A stretch of DNA of 64,000 nt from Bradyrhizobium sp. sGM-13 (GCF_018398875.1 NZ_JAGWDK010000007.1:248001-312000); one strand, 5' to 3'. Positions 1-8,483 are shown, counted from the first letter of the stretch. Notes: generated by a model from the letters alone, not told the origin. Made by a program: numbers and translations.

Positions 1-51
1 CTCCTCGATCACCAGCGGCTGGTTGACTTCATGCAGAACGGCGGCCTTCAT
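1..51 (-). CDS. Zinc-type alcohol dehydrogenase, N-terminus only (cut by window edge)
   Basis: Only the first 17 codons are present; the rest lies beyond the left edge. The visible start, MKAAVLHEVNQPLVIEE, is the typical opening of medium-chain zinc-dependent alcohol dehydrogenases, whose first strand reads MKAAV(L/V). The acyl-CoA dehydrogenase gene ends upstream on the same strand with a gap of about 50 bases, so the two may be co-transcribed. The family call rests on this short signature alone. Confidence 0.6.
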   Translation of the reverse strand, partial: MKAAVLHEVNQPLVIEE

Positions 52-102
52 CGGTGCTTCCCCTTCAATTCTGTTATTTTTTGAACCAGTACTGGCTGCA
101 GC

Positions 103-1884
103 CTACGCTGCGACAAGCAATTCGCCAACCTCGGCCATGCCGACGCTGCGTTCGCCGAGCAGATGGCCGGCAATTGCGCGTTGGGTGGCATTTTCCGCAA
201 GCCGGAACGGATCGCCCGGCGTGACGCGATGGTCGACCACCATCCGCGATAGCAACAGCCGCCTGGCGTCGCCGCGCACCTCGTGAATTCGCCCACCCTC
301 CCAGGCCAGCGCGACAGCGCTGGCGACATGATAGAGCAGGCTGGTGGCGCGCCGCGCATCGCCCTCATTGTCGGTCCGGCTGGCTACCTCGCGGGCAAAG
401 CCGACCGCACGGTCGGTCAGTTCACGCAGCCGGTTGCGCCAGGCCTGCGGCACGTTGGTGCTGTCGTCGAGGCGGGCGTGCAGATCGGCCGCGAGCGCGG
501 CGTCGGCGCCGTGGCGGCCGATCGCGCGGGTCAGCGCGTCGATTGCGACGATGTTGCCGGTGCCTTCCCAGATCGAGCCGAGATGGGCGTCGCGCAGCAG
601 CCGCGCGGTGGCAAACTCCTCGATGTAGCCGATGCCGCCGCGCATCTCCAACGCATCGCCGCAGACCTTTCGCGCGTCGCGCGTGGCGCGGAATTTCAGC
701 GTTGGCGTCAGGATACGCAACAAAGCCGCCGCGTCCTGGCTGCCGGCTTCCGCGCGATCGAGCGCGTCGGCCGTGAGAAAACTCATCGACAGCGCCTGCT
801 CGGTCGGCAGCATGATCTTCATCAACTGCCGCCGCGCCAGCGGCAGGTCGATGATGCGCTGGCCGAACACCACACGGTTCTTCGCCACTGTCATCGCGTC
901 ATGGTGCGCGCGCCGCATCAGCGCGGTGGACTTGACGCCATTGGACAGCCGCGAGGAGTTGACCATCTCGGCCATCTGCACGAAGCCGCGGTCGAGCTTG
1001 CCGACGGCGTAGGCAATCGCGCCCTCGAACTTGATCTCGCCCGACGCCATCGAACGGGTGCCGAGTTTGTCCTTCAGGCGAACGATCCGGTAGTGATTCT
1101 GCGAGCCGTCATCGAGGAAGCGCGGCATCAGGAACAGGCCGACGCCGCGCGTGCCGGGCCCCGCGCCTTCCGGCCGCGCCAGCAGCATCACCACCTTGGC
1201 GTCGGCATTGGAGCAGAACCATTTCTCGCCGTAGAGCCGCCAGTGGTCGCCCTCCTGCACGGCCCGCGTCGTCAGCGTGCCGACGTCGGAGCCGCCTTCC
1301 TTCTCGGTCATGAACTGGCCACCTTGAGTCAGCCTGCTCATGTCGGTCTGGGTCAGGCCGTCGAGATATTTTGCCTTCAACGCATCGCTGCCGAAATTGT
1401 TGAGCAGTTTCGCGCAACCATCCGTGACGTTGATCGGACAGCCCATGCCGAATTCGGTCTGGTTGAACAGGAAGGTGAAGGCATGCTTGGCGACGACGGG
1501 GTATTTATCCGGCCAGTCCATGATGCCCTTGCGGATCGACATCGCGTGAATGCCGAACTCGCCGAATGCGGCTTTTTCCAGCTCGCGATAGGCCGGGTGA
1601 TATTCGATGTACTGGATATCGCGGCCGAACTTGTCGCGCTGGTGCAGCACCGGTGTGTGGCGGTCGGCAAGCCGCGCGCATTCGTCGAGATAGCCGCCGG
1701 CCAATTCGCCGAGCCGGTCGAGATGCGGCTCGATATGGCGAAACAGCGCGTCCGGCAGATGCAGGCGAAGCAGATCCGCCAACGCCGGATCGGCGCGGTA
1801 GAAATTCATCCCCGTCGTATCAGGTGCGAGCAATCCCGGCTGATTGGCTGACGCGGCTGCGCGGTCTTGCATGAGTGGATGCAT
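103..1884 (-). CDS. Acyl-CoA dehydrogenase, AidB-like
   Basis: A 593-residue flavoprotein expected to carry out FAD-dependent alpha,beta-dehydrogenation of an acyl-CoA. It is longer than the classical 380-residue family and matches the AidB-like subgroup, with an extra N-terminal domain. The FAD/substrate loop MTEKEGGSDV lies near residues 192-201 and the C-terminal signature RGGIGYIEE near 415-423. I chose the ATG at 1884, which follows an AAGGGC stretch; a TTG at 1920 would add 12 residues, and a second ATG lies at 1872. Nearby genes on both strands encode a short-chain dehydrogenase and an enoyl-CoA hydratase/isomerase, consistent with fatty or branched acyl-CoA degradation. The true substrate is unknown; AidB itself is a DNA-damage-associated member, so a non-catabolic role is possible. 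Confidence 0.88.
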   Translation of the reverse strand: MHPLMQDRAAASANQPGLLAPDTTGMNFYRADPALADLLRLHLPDALFRHIEPHLDRLGELAGGYLDECARLADRHTPVLHQRDKFGRDIQYIEYHPAYRELEKAAFGEFGIHAMSIRKGIMDWPDKYPVVAKHAFTFLFNQTEFGMGCPINVTDGCAKLLNNFGSDALKAKYLDGLTQTDMSRLTQGGQFMTEKEGGSDVGTLTTRAVQEGDHWRLYGEKWFCSNADAKVVMLLARPEGAGPGTRGVGLFLMPRFLDDGSQNHYRIVRLKDKLGTRSMASGEIKFEGAIAYAVGKLDRGFVQMAEMVNSSRLSNGVKSTALMRRAHHDAMTVAKNRVVFGQRIIDLPLARRQLMKIMLPTEQALSMSFLTADALDRAEAGSQDAAALLRILTPTLKFRATRDARKVCGDALEMRGGIGYIEEFATARLLRDAHLGSIWEGTGNIVAIDALTRAIGRHGADAALAADLHARLDDSTNVPQAWRNRLRELTDRAVGFAREVASRTDNEGDARRATSLLYHVASAVALAWEGGRIHEVRGDARRLLLSRMVVDHRVTPGDPFRLAENATQRAIAGHLLGERSVGMAEVGELLVAA

Positions 1885-2043
1885 TTTTAGCCCTTGTTCG
1901 TTCCGCCCGATGTTGGTCAACTATCGATAACGCGGGCGGACGTGCCGTCAACAACCATAATTGGAGGGCCGCCATGGCGGACGATTGCCAGGCGGAATCG
2001 GGTTCCTAGATTACCTAATTCCCACCATCCGAGGACTGCGCCC

Positions 2044-2745
2044 ATGGAATTGCCAAAATACAAGATTGCCCTGATTGTTGGCGTCGGCGAGGGATTGAGC
2101 GCATCGCTGGCGCGACTGTTCGCGCGCGAAGGCATCAAGGTTGCGCTTGCCGCGCGCAAGATCGAGAAGCTTGGCGCGCTCTGCACCGAGACCGGCGCCC
2201 GCGCCTTTGCCTGCAATGCTACCGAGGCGGAGGAAGTCGAACGTCTCTTTGGCATGGTCGAGCGCGAGATCGGCACGCCCGATCTCGTCGTCTATAATGC
2301 CAGCGGCCGCGCACGCGGCGCCTTCACCGACCTGGTTCCGGCCGAAGTTGCGAATGCGATCGCGGTCTCCGCCTTCGGCGGCTTTCTGGTGGCCCAGCAG
2401 GCCGCGACACGCATGCTGCCGAACAAGTACGGCGCGATCCTGTTCACCGGCGCCTCCGCCAGCGTGAAGGGCTATCCGCAGTCGGCGCCGTTCGCGATGG
2501 GCAAGTTTGCACTGCGCGGGCTGGCCCAGAGCATGGCGCGCGAATTGTCGCCGCAGGGCATCCATGTGGCGCATTTCGTCATCGACGGCGGCATCCGCAG
2601 CGCTGCGCGTACGGAGCCTGCCGATCGGCCGGATTCGATGCTCGATCCCGACGCGATTGCGCTGAGCTACTGGAACGTGCTGCAGCAACCGCGCAGCGCC
2701 TGGACGTGGGAAGTGGAGCTGCGGCCCTGGGTGGAGAAGTTTTAG
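2044..2745 (+). CDS. Short-chain dehydrogenase/reductase-like protein with Phe at the catalytic Tyr position
   Basis: A 233-residue Rossmann-fold protein of the SDR family. The nucleotide-binding turn is GVGEG (residues 13-17), the YNAS-type structural motif is near 84-87, and a Ser lies at 138. The normal YxxxK motif is replaced by FAMGK (150-154), so the proton-donating Tyr is missing. The start is the ATG at 2044, preceded nine bases upstream by GAGG; longer in-frame readings back to 1894 lack a ribosome site and family similarity. It is divergent from the acyl-CoA dehydrogenase and upstream of the enoyl-CoA hydratase gene. It may be a non-oxidoreductase member or use another residue. Confidence 0.82.
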   Translation: MELPKYKIALIVGVGEGLSASLARLFAREGIKVALAARKIEKLGALCTETGARAFACNATEAEEVERLFGMVEREIGTPDLVVYNASGRARGAFTDLVPAEVANAIAVSAFGGFLVAQQAATRMLPNKYGAILFTGASASVKGYPQSAPFAMGKFALRGLAQSMARELSPQGIHVAHFVIDGGIRSAARTEPADRPDSMLDPDAIALSYWNVLQQPRSAWTWEVELRPWVEKF

Positions 2746-2756
2746 AGGCGTGAAAG

Positions 2757-2850
2757 CGTAGGGTGGGCAAAGGCACTTGCGCCGTGCCCACCATCTATCG
2801 CTGAGCGCGCGACTTGAATGGTGGGCACGCTTCGCTTTGCGCACCCTACC
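2757..2850. repeat. Palindromic intergenic repeat (GTAGGGTGGGCAAAG family)
   Basis: The ends GTAGGGTGGGCAAAG and CTTTGCGCACCCTAC are imperfect inverted copies. Inside them CGTGCCCACCAT and ATGGTGGGCACG form a second inverted pair, so the whole element can fold as a long hairpin. It fills the gap between two co-directional genes. A related element with the same architecture lies at 35947-36029, which marks a dispersed family. Confidence 0.75.
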
Positions 2851-2891
2851 GCTCCTCGCAATGACGGAAAAACAACGACACAGGGGCCACC

Positions 2892-3722
2892 ATGACCACC
2901 GAAACCAAACTGGACACCGGCACTGACGAACTGCTCTGCGTGATCCGCGACCGCGTCGCCATCGTCACGCTGAACCGCCCCGAGGCGCGCAACGCGTTCT
3001 CGGACACGCTGACGCCGGCGCTTCGCAGCATGATCAAGGCCTGCGGCGAGAACCCCGAGGTCGGTGCGCTCCTGCTCACCGGCGCGGGCACGGCGTTCTG
3101 CGCCGGCGGCAATGTGAAGGGCATGGGCGCGCATCGCGACAAGAAGAAGTTAGAGATGTCCTACGACGAGAAGGTCGCCGACCTGCAGGAGCGGCAGCGC
3201 CTGCTTACCGGCGCGCTGGCCTCGGTGCGCAAGCCGACGATTGCGGCGCTGCCCGGCCCCGCGGTCGGCGCTGGCCTCGCGCTCGCGCTGGCCTGCGATA
3301 TCAGACTAGCGGCGCAATCGGCCTTCATCTCCACCGGCTATGTCCGCGTCGCGCTCTCCGGCGATTACGGCATCGCCTGGCTGCTGACGCGGCTGGTCGG
3401 CACCTCGCGGGCGCGCGAACTGATGTTTACCGGGGACAAGGTCGATGCCGCCAGATGCGAGGCGATCGGTCTCGTCAACCGCGTGGTGCCCGACGACAAG
3501 CTGCAGACTGAAGCCTTCGCGCTTGCCAAATCGATGGCCGAAGGCCCGACGTTGGCGCTGCGCTACATCAAGGACAATCTCGACGAAGCGCTGCAATTCG
3601 ACTTCGCCACTGCGCGCGACCACGAGGCCGAGCGTCTCGTCCGCCTGACCACCACCGCCGATCACAAGGAAGCGGTGCAAGCCTTCATCGACAAGCGCAA
3701 GCCGGTGTTCAGGGGAAGCTGA
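2892..3722 (+). CDS. Enoyl-CoA hydratase/isomerase family protein
   Basis: A 276-residue crotonase-fold protein. The CoA-binding signature NRPEARNAFS and the oxyanion-hole segment FCAGGNVKGM (about 72-81) are present. The two glutamates that act in classical hydratases are not conserved: the first lies in GAGLALALACD and the second in the STGYVRVALSGD segment. An Asp in ALSGD sits about where PaaG-type isomerases carry their catalytic Asp. This suggests isomerase or another crotonase activity, which is inference. It is the last gene of a co-directional pair with the short-chain dehydrogenase and ends at a hairpin shared with the converging acetyltransferase gene. Confidence 0.88.
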   Translation: MTTETKLDTGTDELLCVIRDRVAIVTLNRPEARNAFSDTLTPALRSMIKACGENPEVGALLLTGAGTAFCAGGNVKGMGAHRDKKKLEMSYDEKVADLQERQRLLTGALASVRKPTIAALPGPAVGAGLALALACDIRLAAQSAFISTGYVRVALSGDYGIAWLLTRLVGTSRARELMFTGDKVDAARCEAIGLVNRVVPDDKLQTEAFALAKSMAEGPTLALRYIKDNLDEALQFDFATARDHEAERLVRLTTTADHKEAVQAFIDKRKPVFRGS

Positions 3723-3747
3723 GTCCCCTTTTCCGCGGGTGGAAAAT

Positions 3748-3778
3748 GGCCCGGTTCCGGCGCGGCCAGAACCGGGCT
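3748..3778. terminator. Hairpin between convergent genes, probable bidirectional terminator
   Basis: GCCCGGTTC (3749-3757) and GAACCGGGC (3769-3777) form a perfect nine-base stem with an 11-base loop. It lies between the converging enoyl-CoA hydratase and acetyltransferase genes. An A-rich run, GGAAAAT, lies just before it and would give a U-rich tract on the minus-strand transcript. Confidence 0.55.
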
Positions 3779-3784
3779 CAGTGG

Positions 3785-4417
3785 TCAAACCGCAGGCGAG
3801 GACATTGCGCGGGGAGAGACGGCGGCGAGCCGCCAACTGGCGCATGGGATTTCCTGCGGTTCGATACGAACGTGATTTTGGATCTCTTTCTGAAAGCGCG
3901 TCAGCCTCCAGTCGCCGGGGGTATTGGTAAAGCCGTAGCCGAACTTGCGGGCGAGCGTGATCATGGCATCGTTGGAACGCAGCGTGTCGCCGAAGATGCG
4001 TTCGGCGCCGAACGCGGCGGCGCGGCATTCGAGGTTCTTCAACAGCGCCTTGCCGATGCCGTGCCCCTGCCAGCGATCGTCGATCGACAGACCGAATTCG
4101 ATTGCAGCAGTCTGGCTGTCGAAGGCATAGCGCGCTTCGCCGACGATGGTCTCGCGGCCGTCGGCCGGCATGGTCGCGACCACACTGAACCGGTCCGCTT
4201 CGCCGACATGGATGAAGCGCTCGAGTTCGGACGGCGGCAGTTCGCTGGCGGCGCCGAGGAAGCGGTTGTAACGGGAGCGCGTCGAGAGCGCGCGGAAATA
4301 GTTCTGCAGCGCCTCGGCGTCGCGCGGCTCGACGAAACGCACGGTCACGGCTTGGCCATGTCGCGAGCGCAGCACGTCCGAATACTGCCTGAGATCGTCG
4401 AAACGCAACCTGGTCAT
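3785..4417 (-). CDS. GNAT family N-acetyltransferase
   Basis: A 210-residue GNAT-fold protein. The acetyl-CoA-binding motif A appears as the strand IEFGLSIDDRWQGHGIGKAL, with the Q/RxxGxG/A-type loop WQGHGIGKAL. The start is the ATG at 4417, preceded by GGGAG. The upstream reading continues without a stop into the next intergenic region but has no family similarity there. Substrate is unknown. It lies downstream of the DUF1127 gene on the same strand with a gap of about 70 bases, so the two may be co-transcribed. Confidence 0.85.
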   Translation of the reverse strand: MTRLRFDDLRQYSDVLRSRHGQAVTVRFVEPRDAEALQNYFRALSTRSRYNRFLGAASELPPSELERFIHVGEADRFSVVATMPADGRETIVGEARYAFDSQTAAIEFGLSIDDRWQGHGIGKALLKNLECRAAAFGAERIFGDTLRSNDAMITLARKFGYGFTNTPGDWRLTRFQKEIQNHVRIEPQEIPCASWRLAAVSPRAMSSPAV

Positions 4418-4488
4418 TGCGCGCTCCCGTCGGTCCTCAATGAAAATGGCCGGCGTCCCCAGACAAGGCGGCGCCGGCCGGCTGCTAC

Positions 4489-4692
4489 TTAAGCCCGCCA
4501 GAACGGTTTTTCGGCCTCGTAGGCGACGTCGCTCCAGGAGACGCCGATGTCGTGCAGCTCCCGCTCGGACCACTTGGCAAGCTCGCGGCGGGACTGGTAG
4601 CGCTGCCGCCAGACGTGGAGGGTCTCGGCCAATCGGCTCAAAATCCCCGGTCCATGATGATTTATCATCGATTCATGCGTGTAAGTGGACAT
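4489..4692 (-). CDS. DUF1127 domain small protein
   Basis: A 67-residue basic protein with a C-terminal DUF1127 segment: the motif RRELAKWSERELHDIGVSWS is near residues 36-55. Family members in alphaproteobacteria are small, Arg-rich and in several cases influence RNA or phosphate and carbon physiology; no function can be assigned here. The ATG at 4692 has a strong AGGAG just upstream and is preferred over an ATG at 4788. It is divergent from the LysR regulator gene. Confidence 0.85.
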   Translation of the reverse strand: MSTYTHESMINHHGPGILSRLAETLHVWRQRYQSRRELAKWSERELHDIGVSWSDVAYEAEKPFWRA

Positions 4693-4747
4693 TTTTGGCT
4701 CCTGTAGTAATCTGTTGGCGCTAACATCTGCGCTATCGGGGCCATTC

Positions 4748-4763
4748 ACAAACGACACTTTGT
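4748..4763. promoter_or_regulatory. Candidate operator dyad in the LysR/DUF1127 divergent region
   Basis: ACAAA (4748-4752) and TTTGT (4759-4763) are perfect inverted half-sites separated by six bases. They lie 44 bases upstream of the LysR start codon and within the divergent intergenic region. LysR proteins commonly bind imperfect dyads near their own promoters, so autoregulation is plausible. A TATAAA-like hexamer lies at 4778-4783, but no convincing -35 box at standard spacing was found. Confidence 0.3.
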
Positions 4764-4806
4764 ACCGTTTCGGATGATATAAACTCATGCATTAGGGAGA
4801 TCGGGA

Positions 4807-5706
4807 ATGACCGGCAGACTGCCGTCGCTGAATGGCCTGCGCGCCTTCGAGGCAGCCGCCCGGCATTTGAGCTTCACGCAGGCCGCCTCCGAGCTGAACG
4901 TCACGCAGACCGCGATCAGTCACCAGATCAAGCGGCTGGAGGAAGAGCTCGGGGTCCGCCTCTTTGTCCGCCAGAACCGCTCACTGACATTGACGGCGGA
5001 AGCGCAGGAATACCTTCCCGGCATCCGCGCCGCCTTCAACGATCTCCGGCTCGCGACCGATCGCCTGCTGCGGAAAGACGACGACCATGTGCTGACGGTG
5101 TCGACGCTGGCCTCGCTGGCCGCCAAATGGCTGCTGCCGCGCCTCACGGCTTTTCAGGAAGCGCAACCGGGGATCGACGTTCGCATCACGACCTCGATCA
5201 ACCTCGTCGACTTCCAGCGCGACAAGGTCGACGCCGCGATCCGCTACGGCCGCGGCCAGTGGCCTGGCGTTCGCGCCGACTGGCTGATGGCGGACGAACT
5301 CTTTCCGGTGTGCAGTCCGGCGCTGCTCAAGGGGAACAAGCCGCTGAAATGCCCCGAAGACCTCCGGGATCACGTGCTGCTGCATACCAGCAACGCGAAC
5401 AGCGACGACTGGCGGCTGTGGCTGACGGCGGCCGGGCTGCCGGCCGATTTTTCCAAACAGCCCGGCGTGACCTTCGACATGATCTTCATGACGGTGCAGG
5501 CCGCGATCGACGGCCTCGGCGTTGCGATGGGCCGCACCGCCTATGTGCAGGAGGACATCGCCAAAGGACGCTTGGTCGTTCCCTTCAAGATGGCTTTCCC
5601 GGTCGATGCCGGTTTCTATCTGGTCTCGCCGGCGGGTAGAGCCGATCCGCCGAAGCTCGCAGCCTTCCGGCAATGGCTGCTCGCCTCCGTTCAGAACCGT
5701 CCCTGA
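4807..5706 (+). CDS. LysR-family transcriptional regulator, GcvA-like; possible regulator of the tcu cluster
   Basis: A 299-residue regulator. The N-terminal winged helix-turn-helix, with FTQAASELNVTQTAISHQIK near residues 24-43, is typical of the GcvA subgroup, and the periplasmic-binding-protein-like effector domain follows from about residue 90. The ATG at 4807 has GGGAGATCGGGA upstream. The gene lies just before tcuA in the same direction; in enteric bacteria tcu genes are controlled by the LysR protein TcuR. A similar role here is inference from position. A candidate operator lies at 4748-4763. Confidence 0.88.
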   Translation: MTGRLPSLNGLRAFEAAARHLSFTQAASELNVTQTAISHQIKRLEEELGVRLFVRQNRSLTLTAEAQEYLPGIRAAFNDLRLATDRLLRKDDDHVLTVSTLASLAAKWLLPRLTAFQEAQPGIDVRITTSINLVDFQRDKVDAAIRYGRGQWPGVRADWLMADELFPVCSPALLKGNKPLKCPEDLRDHVLLHTSNANSDDWRLWLTAAGLPADFSKQPGVTFDMIFMTVQAAIDGLGVAMGRTAYVQEDIAKGRLVVPFKMAFPVDAGFYLVSPAGRADPPKLAAFRQWLLASVQNRP

Positions 5707-5893
5707 GCGTGCTGATATTCCGCAGAGCCAGGTGCATGCGACATCGTCGCATGCGGCCATGCTGATTACTGATGCAGGCGCACGAGAGGCGTGACGCGGC
5801 CGTTGCATCAGGCTAGAAAATCGCGGGGGCGGATGGATTTGCCTGGCCGAGCGCCGGTTTGATTTTTGAGGCCAACAACGACAACAAGAGCGC

Positions 5894-7294
5894 ATGGCCG
5901 ATTTGAATCAGAAGTTCGATGTGCTGGTGATCGGCGGCGGCAATGCTGCTCTCTGCGCCGCCATCAGCGCCCGGCGCGCAGGTGCTTCCGTGCTGGTGCT
6001 GGAAGGCGCTCCGAAATTTTATCGCGGCGGCAACACCCGCCATACCCGCAACATGCGTTGCGCGCACGATGCCGCGACCGACATTCTCACCGGGCCGTAC
6101 ACCGAAGAGGAGTTCTGGGACGATCTGTTGCGGCTGACCGGTGGTCAGACCGACGAGGAACTGGCGAAATTCATGATCAGGGAGTCCAAGGACATTCTGA
6201 ACTGGATCGTCGAACAGGGCGTGCGCTGGCAACCCTCGCTCGGCGGCACGCTGAGCCTCGGCCGCACCAACTCGTTCTTCCTCGGCGGCGGGCGGGCGAT
6301 GCTGAACGCGCTCTATCTCACCGCGGAAAAACTTGGCGTCGAAATCGTCTACGATGCCGAGGTGATCGACCTCGAGATCGAGCACGGCATGTTTCTGTCG
6401 GCGAAGCTGAAGCAGCCGATCGACGGCACGAGCGAAATCCGCGCTTCCGCACTGGTTGCAGCCGCCGGCGGCTTTGAAGCCAATATCGAATGGCTGAAGG
6501 AATATTGGGGCGAGGCGGCGGATAATTTCCTGATCCGCGGCACGCCCTATAACCGCGGCTCGATCCTGAAAATGCTGCTCGACAAGGGCGTGCAGGATAT
6601 CGGCGATCCCACCCAATGCCATGCGGTTGCGATCGACGCTCGCGCACCGAAATTCGACGGCGGCATCATCACCCGCCACGACTCGGTCGTGTTCGGCATC
6701 GTCGTCAACAAGCACGCCCAGCGCTTCTACGACGAGGGCGAGGATATCTGGCCGAAGCGTTACGCGATCTGGGGGCGGCTGGTGGCCGCGCAACCGGACC
6801 AGATCGCCTACATCATCTTTGATGCATCCGTTCGCAACAGCTTTATGCCGACGCTGTTTCCGCCGATCGAAGGCGGGAGTATTGCCGAGTTAGCCGCCAA
6901 GCTCGAACTCGATCCGGCGTCGCTGGAGAAGACCATCGTCGAATTCAACGCCGCGGTTAGGTCCGGCACGTTCGATCACACCATTCTCGACGATTGCCGC
7001 ACGGAGGGCATCACGCCGCCGAAGACGCATTGGGCGCGCCGGATCGAGACGCCGCCTTACCTCGCCTATCCAGTGCGGCCCGGCATCACCTTCACCTATC
7101 TCGGCACCCGCGTGAACAGGCAGGCGCGCATGGTGATGAAGGACGGCAAGCCTTCGGCCAACATGTTCGCGGCCGGCGAGATCATGGCCGGCAACGTACT
7201 CGGCAAGGGCTATGCGGCCGGTATCGGGATGACCATCGGCAGCGTGTTCGGACGGGTCGCGGGACGGGAAGCGGCGAAGAATGCGCGGAATTGA
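5894..7294 (+). CDS. tcuA: FAD-dependent dehydrogenase, TcuA (tricarballylate dehydrogenase) type
   Basis: A 466-residue flavoprotein of the fumarate reductase/succinate dehydrogenase flavoprotein superfamily. The FAD motif VLVIGGGNAALCAA is at residues 10-23, followed by the family segment RGGNTRHTRNMRCAHDA. TcuA oxidises tricarballylate to cis-aconitate and passes electrons to TcuB. The C-terminal FAD-binding signature ANMFAAGEIMAGNVLGKGYA is near 423-442. The partner tcuB lies two genes downstream, with an esterase gene between. The alternative is a CobZ-like role in cobalamin-type chemistry, since CobZ is a TcuA-TcuB fusion. Confidence 0.85.
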   Translation: MADLNQKFDVLVIGGGNAALCAAISARRAGASVLVLEGAPKFYRGGNTRHTRNMRCAHDAATDILTGPYTEEEFWDDLLRLTGGQTDEELAKFMIRESKDILNWIVEQGVRWQPSLGGTLSLGRTNSFFLGGGRAMLNALYLTAEKLGVEIVYDAEVIDLEIEHGMFLSAKLKQPIDGTSEIRASALVAAAGGFEANIEWLKEYWGEAADNFLIRGTPYNRGSILKMLLDKGVQDIGDPTQCHAVAIDARAPKFDGGIITRHDSVVFGIVVNKHAQRFYDEGEDIWPKRYAIWGRLVAAQPDQIAYIIFDASVRNSFMPTLFPPIEGGSIAELAAKLELDPASLEKTIVEFNAAVRSGTFDHTILDDCRTEGITPPKTHWARRIETPPYLAYPVRPGITFTYLGTRVNRQARMVMKDGKPSANMFAAGEIMAGNVLGKGYAAGIGMTIGSVFGRVAGREAAKNARN

Positions 7295-7302
7295 CGAGTT
7301 AC

Positions 7303-7434
7303 CTCTCCCCGCTCTTTACGCGGAGAGGTCGGATCGCGAAGCGATCCGGGTGAGGGGCTCTCTCCGCGAGCATGGTGTGTGGAGAGAGCCCCTCACCCCC
7401 AACCCTCTCCCCGCGAAGGGCAGGGAGAGGGAGA
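7303..7434. repeat. Mosaic palindromic repeat (CCTCTCCCC family)
   Basis: About 130 bases made of several hairpins in a row. CTCTCCCCGC pairs with GCGGAGAG, CGGATCGC pairs with GCGATCCG, and GAGGGGCTCTCTCC pairs with GGAGAGAGCCCCTC. It separates tcuA from the downstream esterase gene. The same modules recur at 32117-32292 and, in shorter form, at 9691-9717. Confidence 0.75.
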
Positions 7435-7451
7435 ACCCAGAAGGAGAGATC

Positions 7452-8483
7452 ATGACTCGCCTTGCGATTATTTCTGCTGCAGTCGTTCTGATGAACGCGA
7501 CGCTGGCCCACGCCGCCGAGCCGATCGCGCTGCGCGACATGGGTTCGTTCCATGTCGGCGGCCGGCTGGTCGAAATTTCCGGCAAGCCGGTGAAGGAAGT
7601 GACCTTCACCCCCGGCGGTGTGCCGGCAAAAGTCGATCCCAACGGCACCTATCAGGTCGAGCAGATGTATGTGCAGTATTTTCTGCCCGCGAACGAAAGG
7701 GGCGCCTATCCGCTGCTGATGTGGCATGGCGGCGGGCTCACCGGCGTCACCTATGAGACGACGCCCGACGGGCGCGAGGGCTGGCTGAACTATTTTCAGC
7801 GCAAGGGCTGGGCCGTCTACAATTCCGACGCGGTCGAGCGCGGCCGCGCCGGCTGGGCGCAATACCCTGACATCTTCAAGAGTGAGCCGGTATTCCTCAC
7901 GACAGCCAATCCGTTCGAGCGGTTTCGGATCGGCGACGGCGTCGGCTCCTACAATCCCGATCCGGCCAAGCGGAAGCTGATGCCGGGCAGCCAGTTTCCG
8001 AACGAAGGCTATGAGAACTTCGTCAAGCAGAACGTGCCGCGCTGGACCACCACCGATGATGCGATCATCGCCGCCTATATCGCCGAGATCGACCGCGTCG
8101 GTCCTTCCATCATCCTGTTCCACAGCCAGGCCGGCAGTTTCGGCTTCAAGGTGGCGCAGGCGCGGCCCGACAAGGTCAAGGCGCTGATTGCGATCGAGCC
8201 GGCCGGCGTCGGCGATCTCGCCAAGGTCGACGCGCTGAAGAACATTCCGACGCTGATCGTCTATGGCGACTACATCGAAAAGGATTCGCGCTGGCCGAAG
8301 ATTCGCGCCAACGGCCTCGCGTTTGCAGACGCGATCAAGGCGGCGGGCGGCAGCGTCGATGTCGTCGATCTGCCGCAAGCAGGCATCAAGGGCAATTCGC
8401 ACATGGTGATGATGGACAAGAACAACGCCGAGGTCGCCGCCCTGATCCAGAAGTGGCTGGAGGGCAAGGGGTTGACGAAATAG
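7452..8483 (+). CDS. Secreted alpha/beta-hydrolase (esterase-like) in the tcu cluster
   Basis: A 343-residue protein with a clear signal peptide ending about AHAAEP (residues 19-24), so it is probably periplasmic. The alpha/beta-hydrolase core shows an oxyanion HGGG segment (LLMWHGGGLTG, about 94-104) and a nucleophile elbow FHSQAG with Ser near 225, a variant of GxSxG. A late His lies in GNSHMVMMD. The ATG at 7452 follows AAGGAGAGATC. It sits between tcuA and tcuB, where a transporter might be expected. It may hydrolyse an ester or lactone precursor of the tcuA substrate, which is inference. Confidence 0.75.
   Translation: MTRLAIISAAVVLMNATLAHAAEPIALRDMGSFHVGGRLVEISGKPVKEVTFTPGGVPAKVDPNGTYQVEQMYVQYFLPANERGAYPLLMWHGGGLTGVTYETTPDGREGWLNYFQRKGWAVYNSDAVERGRAGWAQYPDIFKSEPVFLTTANPFERFRIGDGVGSYNPDPAKRKLMPGSQFPNEGYENFVKQNVPRWTTTDDAIIAAYIAEIDRVGPSIILFHSQAGSFGFKVAQARPDKVKALIAIEPAGVGDLAKVDALKNIPTLIVYGDYIEKDSRWPKIRANGLAFADAIKAAGGSVDVVDLPQAGIKGNSHMVMMDKNNAEVAALIQKWLEGKGLTK

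Noticed and set aside
283..1851. Long open reading (522 codons) on the plus strand
   Set aside because: It runs antisense to the acyl-CoA dehydrogenase; such mirrored readings are common in high-GC genes and it has no recognisable domain.
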